Source: Plasmodiophora brassicae
Lineage: Eukaryota > Endomyxa > Phytomyxea > Plasmodiophorida > Plasmodiophoridae
Length of the DNA stretch: 64,000 bases
NCBI GenBank assembly: GCA_039704465.1
Contig: JASFAU010000009.1
Coordinates: 372,001 to 436,000 of the forward strand
Direction: 5' to 3'
The stretch's first letter is position 1. Each line of letters starts with the position of its first letter. The notes beneath the pieces are model-generated. The model was given only the letters and a program-made list of their open reading frames with translations. It ran no database searches and was not told where the DNA came from. Positions 20,942 through 32,513 of this stretch are shown one piece after another. Position numbers and translations under genes: made by a program.

Positions 20942-22224
20942 TCACCCGCCAATACCTCGAGACATGTTGTCTGTGGCGACGTTTGGGCTATAGCGGAAGT
21001 TCGACAGGACACGTTTCGACAGGTGTTCGCCAAAGGTGACCTCGAACCCGTCTTTGGCGCCAAACGCTTCCAGCGGTTTGATCCGGGCGTCATAGTTCGG
21101 CTCGAAGAAGAACGGGACTGATACGCGACCGCAGCCCCCAACGTTGTTGACGCGATGAGGGGTGGACTTGTACGCCCCGTTCGTCCAGTGGTTCAGCATG
21201 TCCCCGACGTTAACAATGAACGCACCTGGGACTGGGTCGGCGGCAACCCAGACCCCTTGTCTGTTCTTGACTTGCAGGGCCCCTGTGACTTCATCGCAAT
21301 TGACGAACGTTAAGCAGCCGTCTACACACATTAAATTTGTACGCTGGTCGGATAAGCAATTCAGCGTTGACGTACAATCAGTGTGCTCCCCACAGCCAAA
21401 CTCGCCGTCTTTCTTCAGATGATGTATCTCGTCGGTGGCATGGTAATACTGGAAGTTGGCATCAGATACAATGGCAACGATAGCCATACCGGATGTCAGA
21501 TCTTACGATTGTCCTGAGCACCCAGAACGATTCATCATAGTACCTGCGGCAGGTTCAGCGGATCAACATCATTCCAGAATAACAACCGGCGCACTTTGAA
21601 AAGTAATCAGGTGGCAGTTTAGAGGCACGAGCGATGCCCTCCATGATGCTGCCGCCCAACTTGAGCATGCGCTCAACGTACGTTTCGAACAGCGTTCTGA
21701 AACGAGGCGGCTGCGCTGGCCATTGATTCGACGAGTGTAACAAGGCGTCGTTCATCTTGAGAAGGCGGTGCCCTTGCGGTAATTCTCGATAGAAATCAAT
21801 GGCTTCGTGCCAGTCCGGCTTGCCGCCCGTTACGTTATCTGCGATGCGCTGCCAGCCACGAACCTACACGTCGTTAGCGTTACTGGTCCCATCCGCGACA
21901 GGTGAGCCATACGGGCGGGTCCTGATGCTTGATGGAAATCCGGTTCTTCACACACTTCTCCTTGGCGAAGAACTCCCGCGACGCGAGGACGACATCGTCG
22001 CACAGGTCTTCGTCAACCCCGTGCCCGACGACGTACATGAACCCGACGCGGCGCAGCGCATCGTCGATCGCGCCCGCCGCCCGCGCCTTGTCGTCATCGC
22101 TGCCCCCCGCGGCCGTCAGCGCGCTGACGTCGACAATGGGCACCTCGGTGAAGTCCGCCGCCCTGGACGACAACCCGCGACGCCCGCCCCGCGACAACGC
22201 CGCCCTCAACATGTTCGACAGCAA
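20942..22224 (-). CDS. 2-oxoglutarate/Fe(II) dioxygenase, isopenicillin-N-synthase-like
   Basis: Five exons: 22224-21913, 21863-21595, 21543-21507, 21448-21376 and 21321-20942 (356 residues, introns 49-58 nt). It begins with an Arg/Ser-rich, mitochondrion-like leader (MLRAALSRGGRRGLSSR), then the DIOX_N motif VPIVDVSALT and GFMYVVGHGV. Splicing restores the iron motif GEHTDYGCLT (His and Asp ligands), followed by LQVKNRQGVWV, NVGDMLNHWTNG, STPHRV (second His) and RVSVPFFFEP (the RxS that binds 2-oxoglutarate). All metal and cosubstrate residues are present, so it should be active. The superfamily includes IPNS, ethylene-forming enzyme and gibberellin oxidases; the substrate cannot be read from sequence. 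Confidence 0.87.
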
Positions 22225-22458
22225 CGTCGTCGCTGCCGGGCCCTGGTGGCGGTGCGTGCCGCACGTCTAAACGGGGGACAAAAACGGACTTCGCGAAGAC
22301 GTGGCCAACGTCAACGTCATTTCATGCAACTGCCAGGGGCAGGGCCCACGTCGCCCACGAGGAGCGTCGTTTTGGACCTGAACAACAGGGCCGCCCCCCG
22401 CAGCCCCTGTCCAGTAGAAAGGTCACAGGGACTGGGCACGTCCGTTGCGACGACGACG

Positions 22459-22925
22459 ATGGCATCGCAGGGGGCGACGCTTCAGAACTACAACACGGAG
22501 CTGGTGAAGTGTACGAAAGCGATTGGGACGCTGGGGAGGATGGATTCGGGGAGCGTGACAGACGGGGCGGTGTGATAGGCATTGAGGATTTGAGGCAGAA
22601 GAGGGACCACGTGGGCAAATGCATTGAGAAAGAGGAACGCGACAAGGCCATTGTGCAGAAGGAGCTGGCGACGCTGACCGAGAAGTTGCACCGCCTCAAT
22701 GAGAGCATCGCGCAGAAGGTCACGGCGCGGACGGAGTACGATAGGACGATTCATGAGACCGAGGCAGCATACATGAAGGTCTCGTCCGCTCTGAGCTCGG
22801 TCTGGCTGCCCTACTGACGAGGTGCAACTCCTGTTCAGATACTGGAGAGCTCGCAAACGCTGCTTCATGTCCTCAAGAGAGAGACCGTCAACCTGAGCAA
22901 GAAACGTGGCGAGGTACGCGAATGA
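22459..22925 (+). CDS. SSNA1: SSNA1/NA14 (DIP13) microtubule-associated coiled-coil protein
   Basis: Exons 22459-22510, 22579-22778 and 22839-22925 give 112 residues, near the 119 of the human protein. The start MASQGATLQNYNTELVKC corresponds to the conserved N-terminus of SSNA1. It is followed by one long coiled coil (IEDLRQKRDHV ... LTEKLHRLNESIAQK) and the conserved TIHETEAAYMKILESSQTLL. SSNA1 forms fibrils at centrioles, basal bodies and axonemes and supports microtubule branching. Both splice junctions restore the family sequence exactly. Its head-to-tail neighbour CFAP161 is also ciliary. Confidence 0.95.
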
Positions 22926-23140
22926 ATAATTTATCGAGCGGCATGGCTACTTCAGCGTTTAAATATACAAACTGCTCTTGGCCGAGAATGTTCCACGTGC
23001 GACAGCCGCTCAGCCTGTTCAGGCAGTAGTGGCGACATGTGGGCCAAACGGTACCTATCGATCGGACACTCTATAAGATCCGCATTGATAGGCGTCGGGT
23101 GTCGTCGGTCGGCCACCCAGAATCGCCATTGTGCTCGCCG

Positions 23141-24222
23141 ATGGCGGACGGGTCGTACACTCACAAATGCCGCATCGGCAACTGGAGCGAAGACTATGAA
23201 CTGGAACAGGTGCAGTATTGCCGCTGCGAGTGTGACCCGACAGGGACGAACTGAGGCTGGCCGCAGCTGAGGATGAAGGACTACCTGGCTCGGAAGGCGG
23301 CTGGGCAGCTGCTGATCACGAAATACCAGGCCAAGATGAACCATTCCCTGCAACCAGTCGAGTTGTCGACCAGCACAGACGGGTGCGTGCACTTCGGCGA
23401 CCGCGTCCTGGTCTACTCTGTCAGGACGCAGGGCGTCCTGTCCAACGACATCGGCGACATGGTCGTGTCGGGTGGGTCCCAAGCTTATAGCGTCAGCACG
23501 AGCAAGGTCGTCAAAGGACCGGCCGCTCGTAATGTCTACGTAAGCAATCGTGAACGAATGCTGAAGCCCAATGCCAACCGCTCGTGAACGCACATTAGAT
23601 CATCGAGGCCGTTGGCGACAACGCACCTGGCGACGTCCTGCGATTTGGGAGCCCGTTTCGACTTCGCGCGCATCCGACACTGACAGGCGACAAGGCGTTG
23701 TACCTACATTCGCAGCCAGTGTCGCCTTTGTCGGCATCGAAGTACACCAGGAACCAAGAGGTAAGCCAGACTGTATTCAACCTGCCAGAGACCTGTTCAC
23801 TGAAATCCGCTCGACGCAGGTCCTGCTGCACCCAGCGAAGAACTCGTTCGACAGCGTTTGGAAAGCGTACCATAAAGACAAGAACATCCGGTTCGAAATG
23901 GAAGGCGAACCAATTCCGGTCAGGTCCTCGATTACGGAGGCCGGATACCGTTCGCTGACTTGGATTCGCGCAGTGCCATGCCGAGTTGATGATCGTGCAC
24001 TCTCAGACGCGCCAGGCGCTGAGTTCCGACACGGTGAAGTTCGACAACGATTTCGGGGTCGAGTACGAAGTGTGCGCCAAGACGTTCGCGGAAGTGGCGA
24101 AGAACCAGACGATGAAGCAGGAGTTCAATGGAGAAATCACGCCAGAAACTGCCCAGCGGAACGAGCTGAACAAGAACCACTGGGCGTTCATCATCCAGAA
24201 ACCGACCCAGGCCGCTCAGTGA
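23141..24222 (+). CDS. CFAP161: CFAP161, cilia- and flagella-associated protein
   Basis: Exons 23141-23214, 23272-23539, 23599-23760, 23820-23918 and 23974-24222 give 283 residues; introns are 55-59 nt. Family landmarks are RIGNWSEDYELE, MKDYLARKAAGQLL, DGCVHFGDRVLVYS, GDVLRFGSPFRL, LYLHSQ, KYTRNQEV and the C-terminal NKNHWAFII. CFAP161 is an inner-junction/microtubule inner protein of axonemal doublets. The gene lies 215 bp downstream of SSNA1 on the same strand. Confidence 0.92.
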
Positions 24223-24286
24223 ACCAGGCCGTCGAAGGCAGACGGTCACGACGCGTTTCGAAATACATATATATTTACTTATGCAG

Positions 24287-27110
24287 TTAGGGAATAACCT
24301 TGTCAGTGACAAGGCCTCCTCCAGCTGAATTGCGGCTATTCAGCCCAGTCAGCAGCCACTGTCCAACCAGGTCCACAGCACCAGCAGCAGCAGGCAGAAG
24401 AGCAGCGAATCCGAGGAACCCGTGAATCAACTTCGAGTAAACTTTCAGCTGACAGAATACACCTGGACAGATTCCCATCGTTTAGACTGCCTGCTCCCAC
24501 TGAATAATAAACGATAGCGTACCAACAGACGATAGGCGGTGCGCGAAATCGATCGAATCATCCACCTGTTGTGAACGATTCAAAACGTGCAACACCCGAA
24601 TATAGGTGCAACGATAAACGCACGAGGGGGTCTATAGCACCGCAGACGATCGACGTTGGCGGAAAGGACGCAAGGAGGCGATCAGGAGCGGACATCGGGG
24701 CAACAGAGAAGTCCAGCTCGACGGAAGAATTGCACGGAATGAATATTGCCTTGGACTGTGTGAGCAATGCGACCGGGACGATCATATCGTTCGGGAAAGC
24801 GGATCGCGATGGAGTCAGGGTGGAACGCACGTTCAGCGCCGGGTACAGAAGTATAAGGCGATCAGGTCGGCGAACACATCGTAACGACGCCTGAATGCAC
24901 AGAGACGCTGCCAGGGTGCCGCCAGCACCGTCTCCAACAAGAACGACCTGTGCCACAATCAGAACCGGGAATGCCGTTACGTATCAAATGCCAAACACGA
25001 ACTCGAGGCGGGACGAACCCCAAACCCCCACCAACGATCCATCTGATTGCACAATCAGTATAAAGAGCACTCCAGGTTTACAGATGTTGGCGAACTTGTA
25101 TGTTTCGAAGGCATCACAGACAGCATCGGGGAAAGCATGGTCAGCTTCCATTGGGAACTCAGCAGCCACGACTAGGGCACCTGTCGTATGCGCCCATGTG
25201 CACAAGAAGCCTATGTCGGCTGCGACGACGTTGGACACCCATGAGCCGCTTCGAACAACAAGGACAATAGGAGACAGCTCGGATCCGAAACGGGCGAGGT
25301 TTTGTGCCATCTGAACAAGGTTGTCAGCAAAGGCAACGTCACTGGAACGCGATACACATACGTCTCCTATCATTGAAGAGCCACCACGTTGCCGCAAACA
25401 TCGCAGGCGGATGTCCTGGCCACTGGGAACCTTGTAGTGGAGGAAGCGATTCAGGTCAAGCGATTTCGCATTCCCCGAGATTGACAGGAACACAGGCGAC
25501 AGTCGTTTCGTTAACCTACACGCGTCGATCAGATCCAGGAGCACAGAACAAATGCACTGCACAAACCAGGCGTCAGCGACCGCCCATTCACATTTCACGT
25601 CACGTAGTCGGGGAGACGAGAGGAAATCCCTCGCGACGGATGCGGCCCATTGCGGGCACATGCCGAACGTTGCTCCCGCTGCCAGTGCCATCGGAACTCC
25701 ATACCATCGACAGGACGATGTCGATGACCAGACGCTTGCGCTTGCGTAAAACACGTTCAGCATGTACGACAGGAACCATAGGCTGCGGGACACCTCAGCG
25801 TAGCTAATTCCAATGGGAGGAACGTAATCGAGCCTATTGCATGCGCATCAGACACTCTGGAACATGAGCAATTCAACAGCGTCTTACGTCCATCTAGAAA
25901 TGGGGACGCCTGCTCCAGCGCGAGGTTCGTCAAGATGTTCAACGGCCATACTCCATAGCTGCTGCAACAGCCTGAGCTGAAGGTGGAGCTCCCTCAGCAG
26001 TCGAAAGCGAGCCTGGCGCATTCGAGCATGCAGAATGGAGATGATGCAGAGCGGAGATCCCAGCAGGATAGCAAATCCGGTCCATGTCACATCAAGAGAG
26101 AACAGGCTTGACCTCCTGAAAAGCCGGCGCAGCCAGGAGCTCTTTCTCAGGGCAATATCAGCAGCGAACGCTGCTAAGGCAGAGGAAGCGAGTGCATATG
26201 CGCACCAATCTGGAGAGTGATGCGCGAACGACCGCAGGGAGCTCCATCTCGACAGGAGGTGGAGCGTCTGCCGCATGGCGGACAGGTTCTTGTGCATCAG
26301 CGTGAGCAGTGAAACGATCCCGCCCGGATGCTTCCAAGGCGTCCGTCGAGATTCCGATGTGGCTGACGTACTGACAAGGTCAGCCATTGAGTTGGCGGTC
26401 ATCCCTGACGTGGAGGGCGACACCGGAACGTTAGCACGAGTAGGAGACGACGCATCCTCGAAGGATTCCATCGACGAAATTGAGGACGATACGCTGTTCT
26501 GACGACGAAACGATCGGGAGACCACAGACGGAAACGATCCCGTGCTCTCGGCATCGTCGTTCTGGATACTGTGTGTCTCCCGGCGCTGTTGGTCGGGGAG
26601 CCTTTCCCCACAGTCCCCGGCATCGTGAAGGAAAACACCCACACCTAGTCGGGCATCCGAGGCACCATTTGGCGATACCGCCTTGACAGATGCAGGTGCT
26701 GTTGTTTCAGGGGCTTTTCCGGACGCACGAGATGGTTCTTCCGGTGGGGAACGTCTGCCCACATCTACGGAAGCAGGCCTTTCGACCGGCGCCTTTTCGG
26801 GACTCTGTGCGTTCGGGCCAACGTTGACCGACGAGGTTTCAGTAGCGGGTTCGCCGTTGGCCACCAGCCCGACAAGAGATCCAGCCGAGTTGGTGTTCGC
26901 CCTCGGAGGCGAATCGGAGGACGGTGGGGGCATAGGCGCCGTCGCCATAAACGCGCCAAGGCTGCTGATCGTCGGAGGGCGAACCACTTCAGCCGAAGCG
27001 TGTGGTACCGCCTTAGGAGCAGTTGAGTGAATCCGAATTCGATCCGCATACGCGAACAATGATCGTTCAAGAACGGCAACGGTCAATGCCAGTCTCCTAA
27101 GCTCATCCAA
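24287..27110 (-). CDS. Membrane-anchored hormone-sensitive-lipase-like protein without nucleophile Ser
   Basis: The first exon (27110 to about 25889) encodes a long Ser/Pro-rich region and then hydrophobic segments (WCAYALASSALAAFAADIAL, WTGFAILLGSPLCIISIL) with a short coiled region. Splicing at about 25889/25833 joins it to LDYVPPIGISYAEVSRSLW and an alpha/beta-hydrolase of the HSL type. PIVLVVRSGSWVSN stands where the oxyanion motif HGGG should be, followed by ALVVAAEFPMEADHAFPDA, VLVGDGAGGTLAASL where GDSAGG is expected, IDPL with the acidic residue, and LSHGFLGF with the His. The nucleophile Ser is Gly (GGT) and the HGGG loop is RSGS, while Asp and His remain. A lipid-binding or regulatory pseudoenzyme is likely. 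Exact junctions in the last third are tentative. Confidence 0.72.
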
Positions 27111-27744
27111 GATGTCACCATCGCCATACGCCGTCCTTGCCGTTACGATCGCATGGCAGACATTATCGACCTTGTACGCTTCCTAATCAGAGACCCAACT
27201 TTCGATGCAGGACAGTTACTGAGCCCGTACCGCGGTAGACGCCCGAAGCAGCTCCTTGGTCGCGTGACGCGCCCAGGTCTGGCTCGTAAAGACGCAGTCG
27301 TTGTGCCTTTCCGGGCGCGCCGTGGACGCCGACCGGCGATGTCGCGGCGCGGGCCTCGACGCCATCCCCGACGACCCAATTATTGGAAATGGTGACGTCG
27401 CCTATACGGAGGACGTCGTTCCAGTAACGCGCGGGGTGCCGTGCTGAGTTGGACCGAGCGACGTCGCCTGCGGACGTCACCGTCCCTTGGCAAGAGCAGA
27501 CACGCGGGGCCAGGCGCGCTGGCCCTGACCAGTCAGTCGCGCGCGCCCCAAAACAGGCACCCCAATTTGTGGCTGCGGAACCGGCGCGGAACCGACGCTG
27601 ACAGTCCCGTCACCACTCAATAAACGCGGCCGAGACACGCCCACATACCCTGTGGCGCAGTCCCGGCGCGCGCCGTACCTTCACGCAGGTGATGCTATGA
27701 ACAAACGTGCTGATGCTTTAATCAGCGACACGTACAGGGATGCC
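27111..27744. other. GC-rich intergenic stretch
   Basis: About 630 bases. Arg/Pro-rich open frames exist on both strands (for example 27153-27395 plus and 27187-27480 minus) but read like chance frames in GC-rich DNA. I see no domain, repeat or RNA gene. Confidence 0.35.
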
Positions 27745-28113
27745 CTATAGCGGGTCGATATCGGCTCCGCGTTGGCGGCGACACCAGGACCCAGTTTGGC
27801 AATAGCAGACGGCCATGAGGACTAGAGGAACGACCGCCAGGAGGATGATGAGGGTGATCCAGATCCATTGGTACTTTTTCCACAGGCTGTGCGTGCGAGG
27901 CTTTCCTGATGATGATGAGGATGCTGCGTCATGCTTGCCCGCTAACGCTTTACTGGGCTGGCTCGCCGCCTGTGATGGTTTCGTTGGTGACCGCGCTGTC
28001 GTTTCCGCCAACGCTTCGAAACGGGGTGCAGCGGACCCGTCAACAGGGCCAGCCACAATGACTACGATTGCGATGGCGACAACGGACACAACCATGGCGC
28101 GAAACAGCACCAT
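27745..28113 (-). CDS. Small type I membrane protein
   Basis: 122 residues from the Met at 28113, chosen because a signal peptide follows directly (MVVSVVAIAIVVIVAGPVDG). It continues with a Ser/Thr/Ala-rich extracellular stem (about residues 28-75), a transmembrane helix (WIWITLIILLAVVPLVLMAV) and a short Cys/Arg tail. The frame is open to 28194 but the extra residues are basic and unlikely to precede the signal. No family is recognised. Confidence 0.6.
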   Translation of the reverse strand: MVLFRAMVVSVVAIAIVVIVAGPVDGSAAPRFEALAETTARSPTKPSQAASQPSKALAGKHDAASSSSSGKPRTHSLWKKYQWIWITLIILLAVVPLVLMAVCYCQTGSWCRRQRGADIDPL

Positions 28114-28289
28114 GATGTCCCCTGCACGCGCACGCCTCCCAAACTTTGGACGCCCGGTGCACACAATCACCCGAAATCTGATAATGGGAAGCACCGGCCG
28201 GGATGTGGGGCGCTACTGCCGCCGCTATGAGTCACGACATTAGCCGGGGTGACTCAACGTCGGGATTAGTGCGTCACGAAAACGTTGGA

Positions 28290-30630
28290 TCAGGTGGGAG
28301 TACACTCATGTATGAGTTCCGATGCAGACTGCGTCCGTCGGCACCATGTACGCGTCAGCATTTGTCGCAGGCGACGTGCACAAGTCGCAGCGGCTGGCCG
28401 CGAGCTCTCCGATTCGTTCAGGCAGTCGAACAGGAGCGTGGCAACATCGGACGGCAAGCTGTCGGGCAATCGGTAGGCCGCGTTCCGATCGAGCAACGCA
28501 CTCCTAGGCGCACGACCTCGTTTCAGACGCGTTGGCGACCTGCACCAGCATCGCATGGTACCTGAGCAGGGCGTAGTTGGACTGGCCAGGGCCGAGCGTT
28601 GGCGGAGGATCACCGACTAACAGCACCACGAGGATGGTTGCCAGCGCCAGAATGTCGCCCTGCCGCGTTGACCGCTGCCGCTCGCGAGCAAAGAGCGGCG
28701 TGAGTTCGTCAAGGTCCAGGCAATGGTTCGACGTGCCGTACGCGGACAGGCGAACGTCCACGACATCGCCGCTGACTTCGTCCCAATCGCAGAGCACGGA
28801 ACCCGGTTGCAGGTTGCCATGGATGATCCCACTGTCGTGCAGAACCTGCAGACCCTACATGTCAAGCAAGGTCAGCGGAGCCCTCCTTAGTGACCAGCAA
28901 ACGTTGGCACCGTGGCGATTTCCAGAGCGATTCGGAGGGACGTACACAGCGGGATCCGGTATCGCGCTCGGGCGACGAGGTTGCTGAGTGGGATCAGGTC
29001 TGGGGTCGTCGGGCTGACGCATGTCCATCCTCCCTGGTCGTTGAGGAGGATATCGGTGAATCCGAGCAGAGCCGGATGCTGTAAGTGCAACAGGTCGTTG
29101 ATGCGATTCGAGCTGTTCTTCTGGATCTGCTGCCGGGTGCTCCTCTGCACCGCATACCATTCGACGTACTTCTTCCCAATCGTCGCCAACGTCTTCAGCG
29201 ACCGCCGGCAGCGCCTGACGCGCACCCGAATGTCCCGGAAGCGGTCCTGCAGGAAGGGAGAACCCGCACGTGGCACCACCGATCGTCGCAGGCGAATGCT
29301 GGCCGCATGCGACGACGCCTCGTCGAACATGATCGTGTCGCTGGTCGACTCCAGGGCGATGACCGTCGCCGACGACCCGTTATCAATCTCGTTCCAGGCA
29401 TTCCTGCCGCGGGACACCAGGCGGACGCCCTCTAAACCGAGGGCGTCCGCCAGGTACTTGAACAGGACCGCGTTGTACCTCGTGAACGAAGAAGGCGACG
29501 TCGACCCCAGCAGTACGGCACGAACAGCGTCCTGCTCGCCTGCCCGTGCTTCTCGACAAGCGCTTCTTCCTAGGTCGATGACGAAACGCGCCAGATGACG
29601 CAGGGCAGTATCACGTCCGACTCCAGCTGGAACAGCCTGCTTGGCGCGCTCCCTGCCGTTCGCGTTAGCGAATCGCCGTCCAATCGGAAGACGTTACTGA
29701 CATGATATCGCGAAGAGCGGGATCGATGCGGGAGTCGATGACGACGACGATGGCGTGCGGGACGCGATGGTGCTTCATCATGGCCAGGAGTAGGTCGGTT
29801 GAGCAGACGAACCGGTGCATACGCGGGTCGGTGTCGAGGTCGACCAGATGGAACCCATCGGGGATGCTATCGCACCCGGCGACGAACCCGACGACGTCGG
29901 CCATGTACGACAAGCGTTCGTCAGGCGTCGCGTCCCGACCTGCGAATTCCAGAACAGCCTGTAGAAGGTCGCGCTCCAGGACGTCATCGTCGGCGCTGTT
30001 TATCCTGGCCTGGCAGGATTCCAGGGCCGCCTGCCGGTTGCCGATGGCGACCTGGCTGATGATACGCGTGGCATGCACGCCTGGTTCATCGCTGTTGGCC
30101 GCTAAGACCTTCTCGCACTCGTGGACGCATTCGTGATGGTTCCCGTTGCGCTGCAGGCGATACGCCTTCCGCTTCGAGGACTCAATCCGGCGTAGACGAT
30201 CGCGAATCTCAGCGACACGCTGGGAGGCGCTGCCCGCCAGCGGGGACGTGGCCGGCACCATCGCCAGACTGGCCAATGAGGCACGTGGGCGTCCCTGCAG
30301 GAGCGTGGCGACTGCATGAACAATTAGTAGAGCATCGTTCAGGGGGTATTGTTGCAGGGCCGCGTCCAACACGCGAACAGCATCCCCGTACTGGTCGCCG
30401 TCGATGAACGCGATCGCCTTTGCCAAAGTGTCCTGGACGAGTCTGTCGTCGGGCCAGCAGGCGACGGTCCTGGCGTTGATGGCGTCCGTCAGCGATCGGA
30501 CGGCGCCGACATCCATTGTACGTCTGCGACTCGCAGGTCAGGCACAGGGCAGGCGGCTGCACTCTGCGAGCTCTGCAGGCCGCAGAGGCAGAGCTTACAG
30601 AAACGTAGCACCACCATCGTCACATGAGCG
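28290..30630 (-). CDS. TPR - EDR1-like - pseudokinase protein
   Basis: Several minus-strand exons. The main one, 30516-29665, has TPR-like helices (FIDGDQYGDAVRVLDAALQQ, HHECVHECEKVLAANSDEPG) and then begins an EDR1/CTR1-type papain-like region. That region continues downstream with YNAVLFKYLADALGLEGVRL, RNAWNEID and VIALESTSDTIMFDEA. A kinase-like domain follows: LLHLQHPALLGF, LRIALEIA, then after a 56-nt intron (28855-28910) GLQVLHDSGIIHGNLQPGSV, and finally LLFDCLNESESSRPAAA. HRD is HGN, the DFG region reads RLSAYG, and the VAIK region YAVQ lacks Lys, so it should be catalytically dead. Plant EDR1/CTR1 join the same two domains. The upstream ATG at 30640 opens a short signal-like exon; the true start is unresolved. 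Confidence 0.68.
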
Positions 30631-30754
30631 CGACCCGTCATGGGCCCTAGGTAGGCAGGTACAGTACTGCACAGTATAGATAAGTTCATATCCTTCCGTA
30701 CCGTGTTAACCGACTCGATCAAACGTTCCTTGGGCAAGTACGAGAGCGACGAGA

Positions 30755-32375
30755 ATGCAAGTAAAACCTTGGTGGGTGCTCTCGTTGGCGGGCATACTGG
30801 TGGCGACAGCGGCAGCGTCGATCACGTTGCTGCCGGCGAAGAAGGGGGCCGGCCCCGTCGAGTTCGACGCGCCGTATTTCGCGTTCGCCGGGTACCCGTT
30901 TAACGAGACCGCTCGCCTGGCCACCCACGTCAGCAGCGCGCAGTGCCCTAGCACCGACTTGGCCAACGCGACCGGTGTCGTCGTCTTGTTCTACGAGAGC
31001 TTGACGTCCACCTGCAGGCTTGTCGACCAGGTCAGCTACTGTGAACGGCAGCGGTGTGCCGCCCTGGTGTTCTGCATGGACCAGCATCCGCTCCTCGTTA
31101 GTGACGTGGCTTCGTATGGAGACACCGAACGGCTTACGTTGAACTGGATAGCGCTCGGGCATGGCCTGGGTGGCGTGGTGGCGGAATCGTCCGTTCACGA
31201 TGGGCAACGTGCTGTCCACAGACAGCGAATCCTGCGACTTCATACGCCGGCAATTGCTGCAGAGGGACTCGACGACATATTCCCACCTGCAGGTCCAGTC
31301 CAGCCCGGGCAACGATTTCAAAGACGTCATGCAATCCACATGTCTAAAAGGCTTCGCCTACCTGGTCGCAGTGCACAGCGCCACCAACGTCGTTGCCGGT
31401 CTGTACCGCCTGTTCATGTATATCAGCATGACGAAGCGCCACAAGGTCGAGTTCAACGCCAACGCCGTCTTCGTCTTGTTCTGGGCCTTGGTTGGTGACG
31501 CGACACGGTCCGCGTTCATGGTCAACGCGGCCGCGTTGCAATTGCAGGGCCTCTCGTTTCCCGTGTTCCGCGCCCTAAGCACGGTACAGATTATGGCGGT
31601 CTTCGTGTCGTTCTCCGCCCTGGCAATCGGAATCTGCCGGCACTACCAGGCATGCTTCGCGATCAACATCATTGAGATCCGCCTCGTCGAGGTCGGCATG
31701 ACATGTCTAACGGCCCTGTTCACCGCCATCGCAATTGGCAGCAGCCTATCCGAGCTGGCACAATCGAAGTTCGCCAACGTTGCTCTCTGGATCAACGACG
31801 CCGAGATCGCCTGCGCCTTCATGATCCCCATACTGACCGCGTTCCTCTTCTTCGGCAGTCGCATGGTCCTCATGTTGCTGTCGGAGCCCTTGTCTGAGGT
31901 GCCCAATGACATTCGATCGAAACGGGTCTCGTTCATTCTCCGGTTCGCGGTCCTGGTCGTTTCGCTATTGCTATTCGCGACGACCGTCGGCATCCTGCAG
32001 GCCTCATCGTCTGTAAGGGCCTACGTCGCAGCAATGACGGCCATCGCCGAGATCCTCAACTGTATCTCGATAACGACCGTGTTCTCGATACATCCGCCAA
32101 ACGGACCATGCGCCAGCATAGACGAAACGGTCTCGCAGGTGGGTCTGGGCGTACAGTCGCCAGCACTGGGCCTAACCATACGCTCACTACGACACGTCCT
32201 GGACACCACCTTCGAGAGCAGGCCAACCACCCCAGGCAACCCTGAAACGGTTTGGGAGAGCACAGCCGGAGGCCTGGTCACTGCACAGGCGAGCAGCACG
32301 GCCCAAGTTGGGGAGCATTCGCAAACCCAACGAGGGACCAACAGCAGGGACGACCTGCAGGCAGGACGAGTTTGA
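30755..32375 (+). CDS. PA-like/seven-helix membrane protein, distant member E
   Basis: Exons 30755-31169 and 31222-32375 (52-nt intron) give 522 residues. There is a signal peptide (WWVLSLAGILVATAAASI), an ectodomain with NATGVVVLFYES and CRLVDQVSYCERQRCAALVF (PA-like core), then seven hydrophobic helices and a long hydrophilic C-terminal tail after PPNGPCASID. The layout matches the 6.6-13.9 kb cluster, but sequence identity is low. The 3' 700 bases lie in the right inverted arm; the 5' part is unique, so this is the complete parent-type copy of the pseudogene at 19.3-20.0 kb. Confidence 0.8.
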
Positions 32376-32513
32376 ATCTACGCATTCAGCCATGTCGATA
32401 AAGACGGAACGTCAGTAACGCAGCGCCTTGTCGTATGAAGCCGCTGGCCGGAGGCCAGCAGAACCTTGATGCCTACGACGGAGGAGACCAAGGGTTGGGC
32501 ATTCCTCTGAGCA

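Noticed and set aside
27153..27480. Open frames on both strands in the GC-rich intergenic stretch
   Set aside because: Arg/Pro-rich composition, overlapping on both strands, no start context or domain.
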